Source: a bacterium
Lineage (GTDB): Bacteria; Bacillota; Clostridia; Lachnospirales; Lachnospiraceae
Assembly: GCA_030539495.1 (NCBI GenBank)
Contig: JAUNRX010000018.1
Coordinates: forward strand, 1-40,729
Length of the DNA: 40,729 bases
Reading direction: 5' to 3'
The translations under genes were made by a program, and so were the position numbers. Within the stretch, counting starts at the first letter, position 1; each line of letters starts with the position of its first letter. The notes below the pieces were generated by a model. The model searched no databases and was not told the DNA's origin. It saw only the letters and a list, made by a program, of their open reading frames with translations. Positions 1-9,171 of the stretch are shown piece after piece.

Positions 1-18
1 GAGTAAGAGTTTATTTGT

Positions 19-64
19 ATATAACAAAAAGGCTTTCTTCAAGAAGAAAGCCTTTTTGTTATAT
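19..64. terminator. Bidirectional intrinsic terminator
   Basis: A perfect 22-bp inverted repeat (arms 19-40 and 43-64) with a 2-base centre, so in RNA a few inner pairs would open to form the loop. The arms are A-rich and T-rich at their ends, so both strands give a stem followed by U residues. The right arm contains the stop codon of the minus-strand glycosyltransferase (59-61), so it should terminate that gene and any plus-strand transcript entering from the left. Confidence 0.85.
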
Positions 65-811
65 TTTTAAGTATTTAAGTCCGGCTTGTGCAAGTTGGCT
101 TGACATGTACATAAATGACTTTACTGGGTTTGTCCCTAAGTAACGATGCACTTTATATGTCATTTTTGCTGATTTAAATTTATTACGACTTTTTCCGTTC
201 GTACTAAGTCGATATTTTAAAAGTGGTTCATTGATGCCATAAGCAATTTTATATTTCTGTAGGACTTTTAACCACATCAGGTAATCTTCATGACTATCGT
301 CATGTTCCATATAAAATTCTCTTGCGACAGCAGTCTCCATTAGAACAGAGCTACAGTTGATGATATTATGTTTTACTAATGCTTCATAGCTGATTTCCTC
401 ATGGACAGGAATAATATTTCCTGTTGGATGGCCATTATCATCAAAAATCTCTCTTGCGGTATAGGTTAATACGCAATGTTTTTCTTGAATTAATTCCACT
501 TGTTTTTTTAGTTTATCAGCCGTCCACCAATCATCAGTATCTAAAAATGCAATATAGGTTCCTTTTGCCAAAGCAATGCCTTTGTTTCTGGATGCGGCAA
601 CACCGATATTACGTTCATTTTGAATGATTGTAATGGCGTCATTGTCTTTATATTGATTAAGAAGAGCAACGGTATTATCATTTGCACCATCAATGATGAT
701 GATAAGCTCATAGGTAATATCAGTCTGTGAAAGCACGGAATCAATTGCTCGTTCGATATACTTTTCGGCATTATAAGCTGGCATGATTACGGATACTAAC
801 GGTGTATTCAT
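59..811 (-). CDS. Family 2 glycosyltransferase (GT-A fold)
   Basis: A 250-residue glycosyltransferase that probably moves a sugar from a nucleotide donor onto a cell-surface polysaccharide or protein. The N-terminus VSVIMPAYNAEKYI is the classic GT2 first strand and helix. The ELIIIIDGANDNT segment and the metal-binding DTDD at about residues 92-95 complete the GT-A donor site. The C-terminal third matches small GT2 enzymes of capsule and teichoic-type loci. No membrane segment is evident, so it is probably cytosolic or peripheral. It is transcribed away from the sugar-phosphate transferase at 1137, which would start a lipid-linked glycan, so the two may serve the same surface polymer. Donor and acceptor cannot be read from sequence. 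Confidence 0.9.
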   Translation of the reverse strand: MNTPLVSVIMPAYNAEKYIERAIDSVLSQTDITYELIIIIDGANDNTVALLNQYKDNDAITIIQNERNIGVAASRNKGIALAKGTYIAFLDTDDWWTADKLKKQVELIQEKHCVLTYTAREIFDDNGHPTGNIIPVHEEISYEALVKHNIINCSSVLMETAVAREFYMEHDDSHEDYLMWLKVLQKYKIAYGINEPLLKYRLSTNGKSRNKFKSAKMTYKVHRYLGTNPVKSFMYMSSQLAQAGLKYLKI

Positions 812-1038
812 ATGTGTTTGCCCCCCATTTATATCAAAATAAAATTGATTTTTAATGTTATTTGAAATCTCTTATTAGTGTATCTGTATCTTAGCATAAA
901 TCGTTTTTTATGTAAATGGTAAGTGGTTTCAAAATATGGATGAACACAGAAATGTCATAGATTTGCTGTAAAATAGACACAGAAGGTGAAAGACGGATTG
1001 AACTTCATTTGTTGCATATACTAAAAAAAAGATTATAA

Positions 1039-1067
1039 TTGTCATTTTATGTTGGTAGTGCTATAAT
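1039..1067 (+). promoter_or_regulatory. Sigma-70 type promoter of the sugar transferase gene
   Basis: TTGTCA (1039-1044), a 17-base spacer and a perfect TATAAT (1062-1067). Transcription would start near 1074, leaving about 60 bases of leader before the ATG at 1137. The rest of the 325-base gap between the divergent genes (812-1136) is AT-rich and shows no gene. Confidence 0.75.
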
Positions 1068-1136
1068 AACTAAGGCCTACTAAGATGGCATTTATTTCAA
1101 GAACCACATTATGAAAAAAGTAAAGTAGGGAGTCAA

Positions 1137-2501
1137 ATGAATCAAAGAGAAAAATTTAAAAGATTAATACATTTTTTTGCAAGCAGTGTAATGGTTGCAA
1201 CAGAAGTTGCGTTATTTGCATACATTTGGTACACAAGATACAGTCTTCCTATCGGTAATGCATACTCGTTATGGCGCAGAGGACATTGGGCTGTAATCGG
1301 TATCTATGCATTGATTATTTTATTGTTAACAAAGACATTTGGCGGTTTTAGCATCGGCTACTTACGTAACCTGGATGTAGTATTGTCAAACGTATTGTCT
1401 ATTATTATAAGTAATATCGTAGCATATCTATTGGTTGTATTGGTAACTCATGAGTATATGACGGCGATGCCACTTGTAAAGTTAACGATTTTGGACTTTA
1501 TATTAATTATTGGATGGACGTTTTTAGTAAGAGCGATCATGCAGAAACTATATCCGCCAAGGCAAATGATCGTTGTATATGGAAAGTACTCACCGAGAGA
1601 TTTAATTAGTAAAATTAATACACGAAAAGATAAATATAATATTTGTGCAAGCATCAATATTTCAGCAGGAATTGAACGAATTAAGGAAGAAGTAACAAAT
1701 TATGAAGCAGTTGTTATCTGCGATGTTCCTTCTCAAGTCCGTAATGTCATTCTTAAGTACTGTTTTGATAATTCCATTCGTACGTATGTTACACCTAAGA
1801 TTTCGGATATCATGATTCGAGGCGGAGACAGCATCCACCTATTTGATACACCATTAATCTTATCCCGTAACCATGGATTATCCATTGAAGATCAGTTTGG
1901 AAAACGTATTATGGATATTGTGTTCTCCTTAATCGCATTGATCATCTTCTCACCATTTATGTTATTAAGCGCCCTTTTAATCAAATGTTATGATGGAGGT
2001 CCAGTCTTTTATCATCAAGATCGTTTAACGATTGATGGAAAGGTATTTCGAATTATTAAATTCAGAAGTATGTGTGTGGACTCTGAAAAACAGGGAGCAA
2101 GATTGGCGAAGAAGAATGATGATCGTATCACACCAATCGGGCGTTTCCTAAGAAACATCCACTTTGATGAAATTCCACAGTTATTCAATATTCTAAAAGG
2201 CGAAATGTCTTTCGTAGGTCCTAGACCAGAACGTCCTGAAATCGCAGAAGAATATATGAATGAAATTCCGGAATTCAATTATCGTCTTAAGGTAAAAGCT
2301 GGTTTAACTGGATATGCGCAAGTATATGGAAAGTACAGCACAACACCATATGACAAGTTGAAATTAGATATGACTTATATTATGAACTACACCATCTGGT
2401 TAGACATGAAGCTATTAATTATGACCTTTAAAATTATCTTCCAAAAGGAAGTTGCTGAAGGTGTGGATAATAATCAGAAGACAGCTAGTAAAAAGAAATA
2501 G
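1137..2501 (+). CDS. Polyprenyl-phosphate sugar-1-phosphate transferase (WcaJ/RfbP type)
   Basis: A 454-residue membrane enzyme of the polyprenol-phosphate hexose-1-phosphate transferase family. It places the first sugar phosphate on undecaprenyl phosphate to begin an exopolysaccharide or capsule repeat. The N-terminal half has about four hydrophobic segments followed by a soluble region of the CoA-binding-like type (about residues 145-240). The C-terminal catalytic domain follows a membrane re-entrant segment near 265-290. It carries the family signatures FRIIKFRSM, GRFLRN, DEIPQLFNILKGEMSFVGPR and KAGLTGYAQVYG. Length is normal for the long, five-segment subgroup. An AGGGAG ribosome site lies just before the ATG. 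The terminator at 2524 makes this a single-gene unit. Confidence 0.93.
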   Translation: MNQREKFKRLIHFFASSVMVATEVALFAYIWYTRYSLPIGNAYSLWRRGHWAVIGIYALIILLLTKTFGGFSIGYLRNLDVVLSNVLSIIISNIVAYLLVVLVTHEYMTAMPLVKLTILDFILIIGWTFLVRAIMQKLYPPRQMIVVYGKYSPRDLISKINTRKDKYNICASINISAGIERIKEEVTNYEAVVICDVPSQVRNVILKYCFDNSIRTYVTPKISDIMIRGGDSIHLFDTPLILSRNHGLSIEDQFGKRIMDIVFSLIALIIFSPFMLLSALLIKCYDGGPVFYHQDRLTIDGKVFRIIKFRSMCVDSEKQGARLAKKNDDRITPIGRFLRNIHFDEIPQLFNILKGEMSFVGPRPERPEIAEEYMNEIPEFNYRLKVKAGLTGYAQVYGKYSTTPYDKLKLDMTYIMNYTIWLDMKLLIMTFKIIFQKEVAEGVDNNQKTASKKK

Positions 2502-2523
2502 AATACAATTATTAAATAAATAT

Positions 2524-2560
2524 AAAAAGCGCGTTCGATCACGGTCGGAGGCGCTTTTTT
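2524..2560 (+). terminator. Intrinsic terminator after the sugar transferase gene
   Basis: Arms AAAAAGCGC (2524-2532) and GCGCTTTTT (2551-2559) enclose a loop of 18 bases and end in six T residues, 22 bases past the stop codon. Confidence 0.8.
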
Positions 2561-2661
2561 AGTGGAAGAAAGCTACTATGTCAACGACACTTTTTAAGTT
2601 GCATTATATTGGGGAAATTGATAAAATATTGTTTGTATTACATAGATTAAGGAGAAATCGA

Positions 2662-4632
2662 ATGAGAAAAATTAAGAAGCGATGTTGTTCGTTCATACTT
2701 GGAGTAGCAATTGCAACTTCCATGTTTCAAGGAACAGTTTATGCAGCAAAGGACTCAAGTAGTGGAACGACGCCGTCGAATATTCCAATAAATGAGGTTC
2801 AAGGAAAGGTAGACTCCTATATGGAAAGCTACATAGGAGATAGTGTTTCAGGAGCAATTGTAGTTGCCGTAAAGGATAACAAAGTAGTATTAGAAAAGGC
2901 GTATGGTGACAGCAATCTGGAAAATGAGACGCCAATCAGCCTTACGGATACGACATTTGAGTTAGGTTCATTAACAAAGATGTACACATACACTGCAGTC
3001 ATGCAGCAGGTAGAGGCAGGAACGATTGATCTTCAGGCCGATATCTTCACTTATTTACCAGAAGATTTCATAAGCAAATTAAAAGAGAAATTGATTTCCG
3101 ACAAACCAATTACGGTAATGGAGTTAATCAATAATACCGCAGGGTTTGAGGAAACAGGGTTTGATATCGCGGTATCGGATACAAAATCATTGGACCTCAC
3201 ATTAAAGGATGCGCTTCTTACAACAATGCCAGCACAGATTTACGATCCAGGTGAGGTGATGACAGGTTCCTCTTATTGTTCCGCGCTTGCAGGCTATATC
3301 ATAGAATGTGTAACGGGAATGGAATTCTCCACCTATGTACAAAACAATGTATTTGAAAAGGCAGGAATGACATCCACGACGATGCTTGCAAATACAAAAA
3401 ATGTACCTGCAATTGATGGGAAGAAAGCAGTTCCCTATGGGCTTGGAGATGGTGGTGAGTTTAGACAGGTAGATTACATGTATTCCAACTTATATCCATC
3501 TGGTGCAGGAGTAACCAATGGAGATGATTTTGCCAAGTTCCTTCAATCCTATGTTTCCACAAAAGAGGAAAAGAATGCATTACTAAAGCAGGACACTATC
3601 AAAAAAATGTTTGAAAAGACCTATTCCATTAATGAGAATGCAAGAGGACAGGGCATCGGATTTTATGAATATCCATCGGATCAGATAACAGCGTATTACC
3701 ACGAAGGAACAAGCAATGGCTATTCCAGTATGATGACAATTATGCCGGAAGAAGAGTTCGGAGTAGGTGTGCTATGTAATTCTTCAGTTTCCACAGAATT
3801 TATGTATGGATTAATGAATTTACTGCTTGTTAATCCAGAGGAAAAGCAAACATCCGGACAGCAAGAATCATTAACGACACCATCCCTAGATGACTTTACA
3901 AACCTCTCCTTTACAGGATCGAAGCGAGCATATAACAATGTGTTACAGTTTGTTGGATACTTTGGAAATTGTAGCAGTTTCACAAAGGGTGATGATAATA
4001 CCATCGTTTTAGATAATAACAAATACAAGCAAGTGAAGCCTTATGTATTTGAATATGCAGGAACAACAAATGCCGAAACATCTAATATATTGACAGATAC
4101 AGTCGCAAAAAATATATATTTTGGGCATAATGAGAAAGGTGAGGTTACAAAATGGAGTTATGGTTGTACTGGAGCAGGTGAATTTGTTGCGGATAGCAGC
4201 ACAAGTGCACAATCCAATCTAACCTTGTCTATCCTAGTAATCATGCTTGCAGGCTTATTATGTGCGATTATGTTTTCTACGAACTTGGTCATAACTGCGA
4301 TCGACTTGATCCACAAAAAGCCAATTTTAAATACACCAAGAGGTGCGTTCCGTATCTCTACATTTCTGTTTGTAGGACTTGTGTTAAATTCAGTAACTCA
4401 GATTACTGAGTTGTTAGAGACAACACTGTTGTCCTCTAAGGATTTTTACTGGAATACCATGGGTAACTATGGATTAAGCATTGCAATCATTCTTTCGTTA
4501 GGATACTTCATGTATTGCTATGCCAAAGAAAAGCCAAAGGCAATTAAGCTTGTTCTTTATGGAATGGTATATGCATTTATGTCGTTATACATTTATTTAT
4601 TATTTATTTGGAAATTCTTTAGTTTCGCATAA
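2662..4632 (+). CDS. Secreted, membrane-anchored beta-lactamase-fold serine hydrolase
   Basis: A 656-residue penicillin-binding-protein/class C beta-lactamase family member, probably an esterase or peptidase acting outside the cell. The ATG at 2662 is chosen over an in-frame ATG at 2578 because AAGGAG (2649-2654) sits 7 bases before it and the protein then opens with a clean signal peptide (RKIKKRCC, a hydrophobic stretch, then VYAA). The active-site SLTK motif has Ser103 and Lys106. The second motif reads YCS, where YxN is usual, and the third is HEGTSNG. The last 120 or so residues contain four hydrophobic helices, anchoring the enzyme so that the catalytic domain faces outward. The substrate cannot be stated; several such proteins in Firmicutes act on cell-wall peptides or D-amino-acid esters. 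Confidence 0.87.
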   Translation: MRKIKKRCCSFILGVAIATSMFQGTVYAAKDSSSGTTPSNIPINEVQGKVDSYMESYIGDSVSGAIVVAVKDNKVVLEKAYGDSNLENETPISLTDTTFELGSLTKMYTYTAVMQQVEAGTIDLQADIFTYLPEDFISKLKEKLISDKPITVMELINNTAGFEETGFDIAVSDTKSLDLTLKDALLTTMPAQIYDPGEVMTGSSYCSALAGYIIECVTGMEFSTYVQNNVFEKAGMTSTTMLANTKNVPAIDGKKAVPYGLGDGGEFRQVDYMYSNLYPSGAGVTNGDDFAKFLQSYVSTKEEKNALLKQDTIKKMFEKTYSINENARGQGIGFYEYPSDQITAYYHEGTSNGYSSMMTIMPEEEFGVGVLCNSSVSTEFMYGLMNLLLVNPEEKQTSGQQESLTTPSLDDFTNLSFTGSKRAYNNVLQFVGYFGNCSSFTKGDDNTIVLDNNKYKQVKPYVFEYAGTTNAETSNILTDTVAKNIYFGHNEKGEVTKWSYGCTGAGEFVADSSTSAQSNLTLSILVIMLAGLLCAIMFSTNLVITAIDLIHKKPILNTPRGAFRISTFLFVGLVLNSVTQITELLETTLLSSKDFYWNTMGNYGLSIAIILSLGYFMYCYAKEKPKAIKLVLYGMVYAFMSLYIYLLFIWKFFSFA

Positions 4633-4731
4633 AAAAAGCATGTATAAATTTGTACAAAAGATGATATTCTATAACATGATTTAAAATCATTCAAATGTTG
4701 CTAGAATTACGGCTTAAATTGATTACAGTTG

Positions 4732-4760
4732 TTGACAACACTTACCGCGTAGGATATAAT
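4732..4760 (+). promoter_or_regulatory. Consensus sigma-70 type promoter of greA
   Basis: TTGACA (4732-4737), exactly 17 bases, then TATAAT (4755-4760): a full consensus match. The leader to the ATG at 4881 is about 115 bases. The gap 4633-4880 contains no gene. Confidence 0.88.
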
Positions 4761-4880
4761 ACTTAGAATGTATATGTAGATACGTAGTGTCATATAATGC
4801 ACTAAAATTACCGCAAGATGACTATTTAATAAGACATAGGCGGCATGAAAAAAACCATATAAGTTGGAGGTTGGGTTTAG

Positions 4881-5363
4881 ATGGCAGATAAGAAGAACAT
4901 ACTAACATATAAAGGACTTATTAAGTTAGAAGAAGAGTTACATGAACTTAAAGTTAACACAAGAAAAGAAGTAGCTCAAAAGATTAAAGAAGCTAGAGAG
5001 CAAGGGGATTTATCTGAAAATGCTGAATACGATGCAGCAAAAGATGAACAAAGAGATATCGAACTTAGAATCGAAGAAATCGAAAAAATCCTTAAAAATG
5101 CTGAAGTAGTTGATGAAGATGATGTAGATATCAATACAATCAACATTGGTTGCAGCGTTAAAATCTATGATATTGAATTTGATGAAGAATTAGAATATAA
5201 AATCGTTGGTTCTACTGAAGCAAACAGCTTACAAGGTAAGATTTCCAATGAATCTCCAGTAGGTCAAGCATTACTTGGAGCAAAAGTTGGTCAAACAGTA
5301 GATGTTGAAACTCAAGCAGGTATTATCCAATACAGAGTTCTTGAAATCCAACGTTCTAACTAA
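4881..5363 (+). CDS. greA: Transcription elongation factor GreA
   Basis: A 160-residue GreA, the normal length. It enters the secondary channel of RNA polymerase and stimulates cleavage of backtracked transcripts. The N-terminal antiparallel coiled coil carries the diagnostic loop EAREQGDLSENAEYDAAKD (about residues 38-56), whose acidic tip residues promote cleavage. The C-terminal FKBP-like domain ends with GAKVGQTVDVETQAGIIQYRVLEI. The gene has its own consensus promoter and is followed by a perfect hairpin, then lysS. The greA-lysS order is common in Clostridia. Confidence 0.97.
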   Translation: MADKKNILTYKGLIKLEEELHELKVNTRKEVAQKIKEAREQGDLSENAEYDAAKDEQRDIELRIEEIEKILKNAEVVDEDDVDINTINIGCSVKIYDIEFDEELEYKIVGSTEANSLQGKISNESPVGQALLGAKVGQTVDVETQAGIIQYRVLEIQRSN

Positions 5364-5383
5364 AACTAATAGAAGTAACTAAG

Positions 5384-5420
5384 TATAGCTGATTTTGCAA
5401 GACAAAATCAGCTATATTAT
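5384..5420 (+). terminator. Hairpin after greA, probable terminator
   Basis: A perfect 14-bp stem (5384-5397 with 5403-5416) and a 5-base loop lie 20 bases past the greA stop. The following bases are ATTAT rather than a long T run, so termination may be partial and allow some read-through into lysS. Confidence 0.65.
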
Positions 5421-5525
5421 CGAGATAAAATTCCTAAAATTTGGAAATACTAATGATTAGGAAATGAAAATATGATATGTAAGCCTGTAGATAAGCAGGA
5501 TACATAAACGAAGGAGAGATTTGAA

Positions 5526-7469
5526 GTGGCTGAAAATAAGAACCATAATAACCAAGAACAAGATCTTAATCAATTACTCAAAGTAAGACGTGAAAAATTA
5601 GCGGACTTACAAGCTAATGGAAAAGATCCATTCCAAATTACAAAATGTGATGTAACTTGTCATACAGCTGATATCAAAGAAAACTATGCTGATTACGAAG
5701 GTAAAACAGTAACAATCGCTGGACGTATGATGTCCAAACGTGTTATGGGTAAAGCTAGTTTCTGTAATGTTGCTGATCGTGATGGCAATATGCAAAGTTA
5801 TGTAGCAAGAGACTGCATCGGAGAAGAAGAATACAAAGATTTTAAGAAAATGGATATCGGTGATATCGTTGCAATTACTGGTGAAGTATTTACAACAAAA
5901 ACTGGTGAATACTCTATTCACGCATCCAAAGTAGAATTATTATCTAAGAGTCTTCAAATCTTACCTGAAAAATATCATGGTTTAAAAGATACAGACATGC
6001 GTTACAGACAACGTTACGTTGACTTAATCGTTAACCCAGAAGTTAAGGATACATTCATTAAGAGATCTGCGATCCTTCGTGAAATCCGTAACTACTTAGA
6101 TGGACAAGACTTCATGGAAGTTGAAACTCCAGTATTAGTAGGAAATGCTGGTGGAGCAGAAGCACGTCCTTTCTTAACTCACCACAATGCATTAGATCAA
6201 GACTTAAAACTTCGTATTTCTCTTGAATTATACCTTAAGAGATTAATCGTTGGTGGATTAGAAAGAGTATACGAAATCGGTCGTGTATTCCGTAACGAAG
6301 GCTTAAGCGTTCGTCACAATCCTGAATTCACATTATTAGAATTATACCAAGCATACACAGATTACAACGGTATGATGGATCTTACTGAAGACTTATACAA
6401 ACACGTTTGTACAAAAGTTTTAGGAACAACTAAGATCAGCTATGCTGGTGTTGAAATCGACTTCTCTCAACCATTTGAACGTATTACAATGGTAGATGCA
6501 GTTAAAAAATATGCTGGTGTTGATTTTGATGCAATTACAACTGATGAAGAAGCAAAAGCTCTTGCAAAAGAACATCATGTAGAATTTGAAGAAAGACACT
6601 CTAAAGGTGAAATCTTAGCATTATTCTTCGAAGAATTCTGTGAAGAAAAATTACTTCAACCTACATTTGTAATGGATCATCCAATCGAGATCTCTCCATT
6701 AACAAAGAAAAAACCAGAAAATCCTGCTTACACAGAACGTTTCGAATTATTCATTTATGGTAGAGAAATGGCTAACGCTTACTCTGAATTAAATGATCCA
6801 ATCGATCAAAAAGAACGTTTCTTAGCTCAAGAAGAACAATTTGCAAACGGTAATGACGAAGCTCAACACTGTGATGATGACTTCATCAATGCATTAGAAT
6901 ATGGTATGCCACCAACAGGCGGTATTGGTATCGGTATCGACCGTATGGTTATGCTACTTACTGATTCAGCTGCAATCCGTGACGTATTATTATTCCCAAC
7001 GATGAAAAGCATCGGTGGAAATTCTTCCTCTGCAGCAGCTAAGACAGCAACAGAAGATGTTGCAAAAAGTGCTCCAGTAGTAGAAGAAAAAATTGATTTC
7101 TCCAACGTAAAGGTAGAACCTTTATTCGAAGAAATGATTGATTTCGATACTTTCTGCAAGTCTGATTTTAGAGCAGTTAAGGTAAAAGATTGTGTAGCAG
7201 TTCCTAAGAGCAAGAAGTTATTACAATTCACTCTTGATGATGGAACAGGCACAGACCGTACGATTCTAAGCGGTATTCATGAATTCTATGAACCAGAAGA
7301 ATTAATCGGAAAGACTTGCATCGCGATCGTAAACTTACCACCACGTCCAATGATGGGAATTGAATCCTGCGGTATGTTAATCTCTGCTGTTCACGAAGTG
7401 GAAGGCAAAGAAGTATTAAACTTATTACAGGTTGATAAGCACATTGCGCCAGGTGCTAAACTTTGCTAA
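5526..7469 (+). CDS. lysS: Lysyl-tRNA synthetase, class II, with C-terminal tRNA-binding domain
   Basis: A 647-residue class II LysRS that charges tRNA-Lys. The GTG start at 5526 is preceded by an AAGGAG-type ribosome site. Residues about 60-150 form the anticodon-binding OB fold. The catalytic domain follows, with motif 2 around [18 protein letters not shown] and motif 3 in [15 protein letters not shown]. Standard LysRS is near 500 residues. The extra part, from about 535, begins with [14 protein letters not shown] and continues through [18 protein letters not shown], which is the EMAPII/MetRS-like tRNA-binding fold joined through an acidic Ala/Ser-rich linker. This fusion is known in some clostridia, so it is not damage. 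The gene marks the left chromosomal flank of the inserted element. Confidence 0.96.
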   Translation: MAENKNHNNQEQDLNQLLKVRREKLADLQANGKDPFQITKCDVTCHTADIKENYADYEGKTVTIAGRMMSKRVMGKASFCNVADRDGNMQSYVARDCIGEEEYKDFKKMDIGDIVAITGEVFTTKTGEYSIHASKVELLSKSLQILPEKYHGLKDTDMRYRQRYVDLIVNPEVKDTFIKRSAILREIRNYLDGQDFMEVETPVLVGNAGGAEARPFLTHHNALDQDLKLRISLELYLKRLIVGGLERVYEIGRVFRNEGLSVRHNPEFTLLELYQAYTDYNGMMDLTEDLYKHVCTKVLGTTKISYAGVEIDFSQPFERITMVDAVKKYAGVDFDAITTDEEAKALAKEHHVEFEERHSKGEILALFFEEFCEEKLLQPTFVMDHPIEISPLTKKKPENPAYTERFELFIYGREMANAYSELNDPIDQKERFLAQEEQFANGNDEAQHCDDDFINALEYGMPPTGGIGIGIDRMVMLLTDSAAIRDVLLFPTMKSIGGNSSSAAAKTATEDVAKSAPVVEEKIDFSNVKVEPLFEEMIDFDTFCKSDFRAVKVKDCVAVPKSKKLLQFTLDDGTGTDRTILSGIHEFYEPEELIGKTCIAIVNLPPRPMMGIESCGMLISAVHEVEGKEVLNLLQVDKHIAPGAKLC

Positions 7470-7511
7470 TTGCTTGATTTTCGATTACTATTATTAATGG
7501 AATTATACAAG

Positions 7512-7560
7512 TTGACAACAAATTGACAACAAATTCGCATCGAATAGCGAATAATAATAA
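7512..7560 (+). repeat. Left-end TTGACAAC pair and AT-rich repeat, candidate attachment region
   Basis: TTGACAAC occurs at 7512-7519 and 7523-7530, each followed by AAA. AATAATAATAA follows at 7550-7560. Matching elements, TTGACAAT and TTGACAAC plus AATAATAATAA, lie just after the integrase (35035-35094). Arm-type binding sites for the integrase are one reading. TTGACA is also a -35 hexamer and the 11-base repeat is simple sequence, so this is weak evidence. The gap 7470-7607 holds nothing else recognised. Confidence 0.35.
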
Positions 7561-7607
7561 CTCATACTGAATTGTCACTGAAAATTAAATGATTTAATAA
7601 TCCTTAG

Positions 7608-7648
7608 AGGATCACTTTTAAAAGAAATTTTAAAGGTGGTCCTTTTTT
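7608..7648 (+). terminator. Intrinsic terminator for lysS
   Basis: Arms starting AGGATCAC (7608) and ending GGTGGTCCT (7643) pair over about 15 bases with a few G-T or mismatched positions, followed by a T run at 7643-7648. The insertion sequence begins two bases after this T run. Confidence 0.7.
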
Positions 7649-7650
7649 GG

Positions 7651-7712
7651 GCTCTATGTCAAGTGTTGGGGTGCGAGGTACCATGCACCCGCACCAACAC
7701 TGACATTAGAGC
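7651..7712. repeat. Subterminal palindrome at the left IS end
   Basis: An imperfect 62-base palindrome centred on GGTACC (7677-7682). The outer arms begin GCTCTATGTC and end GACATTAGAGC, and the inner arms pair GTGTTGGGGTGCG with GCACCAACAC. It includes the whole left terminal repeat, so the left end can fold on itself as well as pair with the right end. Confidence 0.7.
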
Positions 7713-7760
7713 TACTTTTATGTTCAAACAATAAATGTATGTTTTTGGGCATGACAAATA

Positions 7761-7778
7761 AACCTTCCAGTGCCAGTC
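7761..7778 (+). repeat. Inner inverted repeat, left copy
   Basis: AACCTTCCAGTGCCAGTC. Its reverse complement appears with one difference at 8996-9013, so the pair brackets the transposase gene inside the terminal repeats. Confidence 0.75.
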
Positions 7779-7786
7779 AAAAATAG

Positions 7787-8965
7787 TTATCTTGTACAGA
7801 GTAAAATTCTTGTTCTAAACCTTTCAAAGTTTCGAATTCCATAAGAAATTCTTTTTAACACTTTAATTTTGTTATTGAAATCTTCTGTTGGTCCGTTTGT
7901 TAAGCCATATTTAAAGGCATTCAGTATCTCTTTTGACCAACGCCTATAAGTCTTTGCACATTTCTCAAACTCTGGAATATTAGAGTTTTCAGCCAGCTTG
8001 ATCCAGGAATAGAAATCTTCTCGTTGTCGTGTGTATTTTGTGTCCTGGCATATATCATAGAACTGTTCTTTTAAACGATGAGCAAGTCTTGAATCATCGT
8101 TGTATTCAAGCATTAAATCACATGCTTTCTTGCTTTCATCTTTTAGCTTTTGATACCTAGTAAGAATTAGTTTATGACTTCGTTTGTAGTATTTTTGAAG
8201 TGGGGCTGGCATTGTCTTTTGCAGTCTTTTGCGTACATTCTCTATCGCCCAAGTAACTTGTCGAATGAAGTGGTACTTGTCTACAATAACAGTCGCATTA
8301 GGAAAATAGGAATGAGCAAGGTCAACATAAGGTTGATACATATCGCATAAGAAAAACTTAACTCGATATCGTTCATCTCTTGGTATCTCTCTAAAGTACG
8401 AGGAGAGATGGGCAGTTGTTCGATCAGGTAAGATGTCTAAAACGGATTTTTGCTTTGGGTTTACAAGAATACATTGATATTTTCCTGTATCTGCATTGCC
8501 TTTAAATTCATCAATTGATATGCTGTCTTTCAGCTTTGGACAGTGATAGTCAATAGTATCTAAAATACGTTGTACAGTTGCAGGTGAAACATTAGAACGT
8601 GCAGCAACGGCTTTGATGCTATCAACAGAGCGCAACATATCAGCGATCTTGCAGGTAAGTCTCTTGGTTCTTTGCTGATAACGAGCCAAGAAGCTATATT
8701 TCTCTAAAAAGCGTTTATTACATGAAGTACAGAGATAGCGACGCTTTCGTAATACGAGATAAGTGTCCTTAAGCTGAAAAGGAAGATCATGAATAGTTTG
8801 AGTTCGATAATCATGAATACGTTTAGTTTCAGTTCCACAGTTTGGACAAATCTGATAAGTAGGCTTCGTTTCAATATGTATTTTTACATTCGAATCTGAG
8901 TGAGATATCTTTTTTATAAAAATATCTTCAATATCTAATAAAACTTTGCTATAATTAGGTTGCAT
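7787..8965 (-). CDS. ISL3-family transposase
   Basis: A 392-residue DDE transposase that moves the element at 7650-9078. The N-terminal zinc-binding region has CPNCGTETKRIHDY and a second pair, CTSCNKRF. A helix-turn-helix follows (SIKAVAARSNVSPATVQRIL). The RNase H-fold catalytic region includes ISIDEFKG, CDMYQPYVDLAHSYFPNA, VDKYHFIRQV and, near the end, GLTNGPTEDFNNKIKVLKR, which fits the ISL3 pattern with the final catalytic Glu. AGGAGG lies 6 to 8 bases before the ATG. Length is near the family norm (about 400-430), and the C-terminus ends normally, so it could be active. Confidence 0.93.
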   Translation of the reverse strand: MQPNYSKVLLDIEDIFIKKISHSDSNVKIHIETKPTYQICPNCGTETKRIHDYRTQTIHDLPFQLKDTYLVLRKRRYLCTSCNKRFLEKYSFLARYQQRTKRLTCKIADMLRSVDSIKAVAARSNVSPATVQRILDTIDYHCPKLKDSISIDEFKGNADTGKYQCILVNPKQKSVLDILPDRTTAHLSSYFREIPRDERYRVKFFLCDMYQPYVDLAHSYFPNATVIVDKYHFIRQVTWAIENVRKRLQKTMPAPLQKYYKRSHKLILTRYQKLKDESKKACDLMLEYNDDSRLAHRLKEQFYDICQDTKYTRQREDFYSWIKLAENSNIPEFEKCAKTYRRWSKEILNAFKYGLTNGPTEDFNNKIKVLKRISYGIRNFERFRTRILLCTR

Positions 8966-8995
8966 TTATTGCACCTCCTAGTGGTTGTTTTTGCA

Positions 8996-9060
8996 GACTG
9001 GCACTGGGAGGTTTTTTATTATTATAAAAAGAAAATGCCGGGGTGTCGATATGACACCCC
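8996..9060 (+). repeat. Inner inverted repeat (right copy) and right-end hairpin
   Basis: GACTGGCACTGGGAGGTT (8996-9013) is the inverted partner of 7761-7778. Next to it, GGGGTGTC (9040-9047) and GACACCCC (9053-9060) form a perfect 8-bp hairpin overlapping the right terminal repeat, which parallels the palindrome at the left end. Confidence 0.75.
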
Positions 9061-9101
9061 AACATTTATTGTAGAACCTTATTTTAATAAAAGGATAAAT
9101 A

Positions 9102-9162
9102 TTGTAATTTATTGGGAAACTGATATACTGTCTATAGGAAGCAAAGTGCTTTCTTTAGACAG
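9102..9162 (+). promoter_or_regulatory. Promoter and palindromic operator of the LexA-like gene
   Basis: TTGTAA (9102-9107), a 16-base spacer and TATACT (9124-9129) make a moderate promoter. A 35-base imperfect palindrome, outer arms CTGTCTA (9128-9134) and TAGACAG (9156-9162) with inner GGAAGCA/TGCTTTC, overlaps the -10 box and reaches the AGGAG ribosome site. This is a good place for autorepression by the downstream repressor. Confidence 0.55.
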
Positions 9163-9171
9163 GAGCGGCGT

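Larger units (their letters stand above)
7650..9078. mobile_element. ISL3-family insertion sequence
   Basis: A 1.43-kb element with one transposase gene on the minus strand. The ends form an imperfect 24-base inverted repeat: the left end reads GGCTCTATGTC... and the right end, read inward, GGTTCTACAAT..., both ending in TGTTGGGGTG, with 18 of 24 positions matching. GGCTCT is the usual start of ISL3-family ends. The 8-base target duplications expected for the family are not evident (CTTTTTTG on the left, TTATTTTA on the right), so the insertion may be old, or one flank has been rearranged. It sits between the lysS terminator and the promoter of the LexA-like gene. Confidence 0.85.

Noticed and set aside
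2578-2661. Longer N-terminus for the serine hydrolase
   Set aside because: The ATG at 2662 has an AAGGAG site at good spacing and gives a proper signal peptide; the upstream extension would bury it.
7642-9086. 8-base target duplication around the IS
   Set aside because: CTTTTTTG and TTATTTTA do not match, and shifting the ends by one base does not help.
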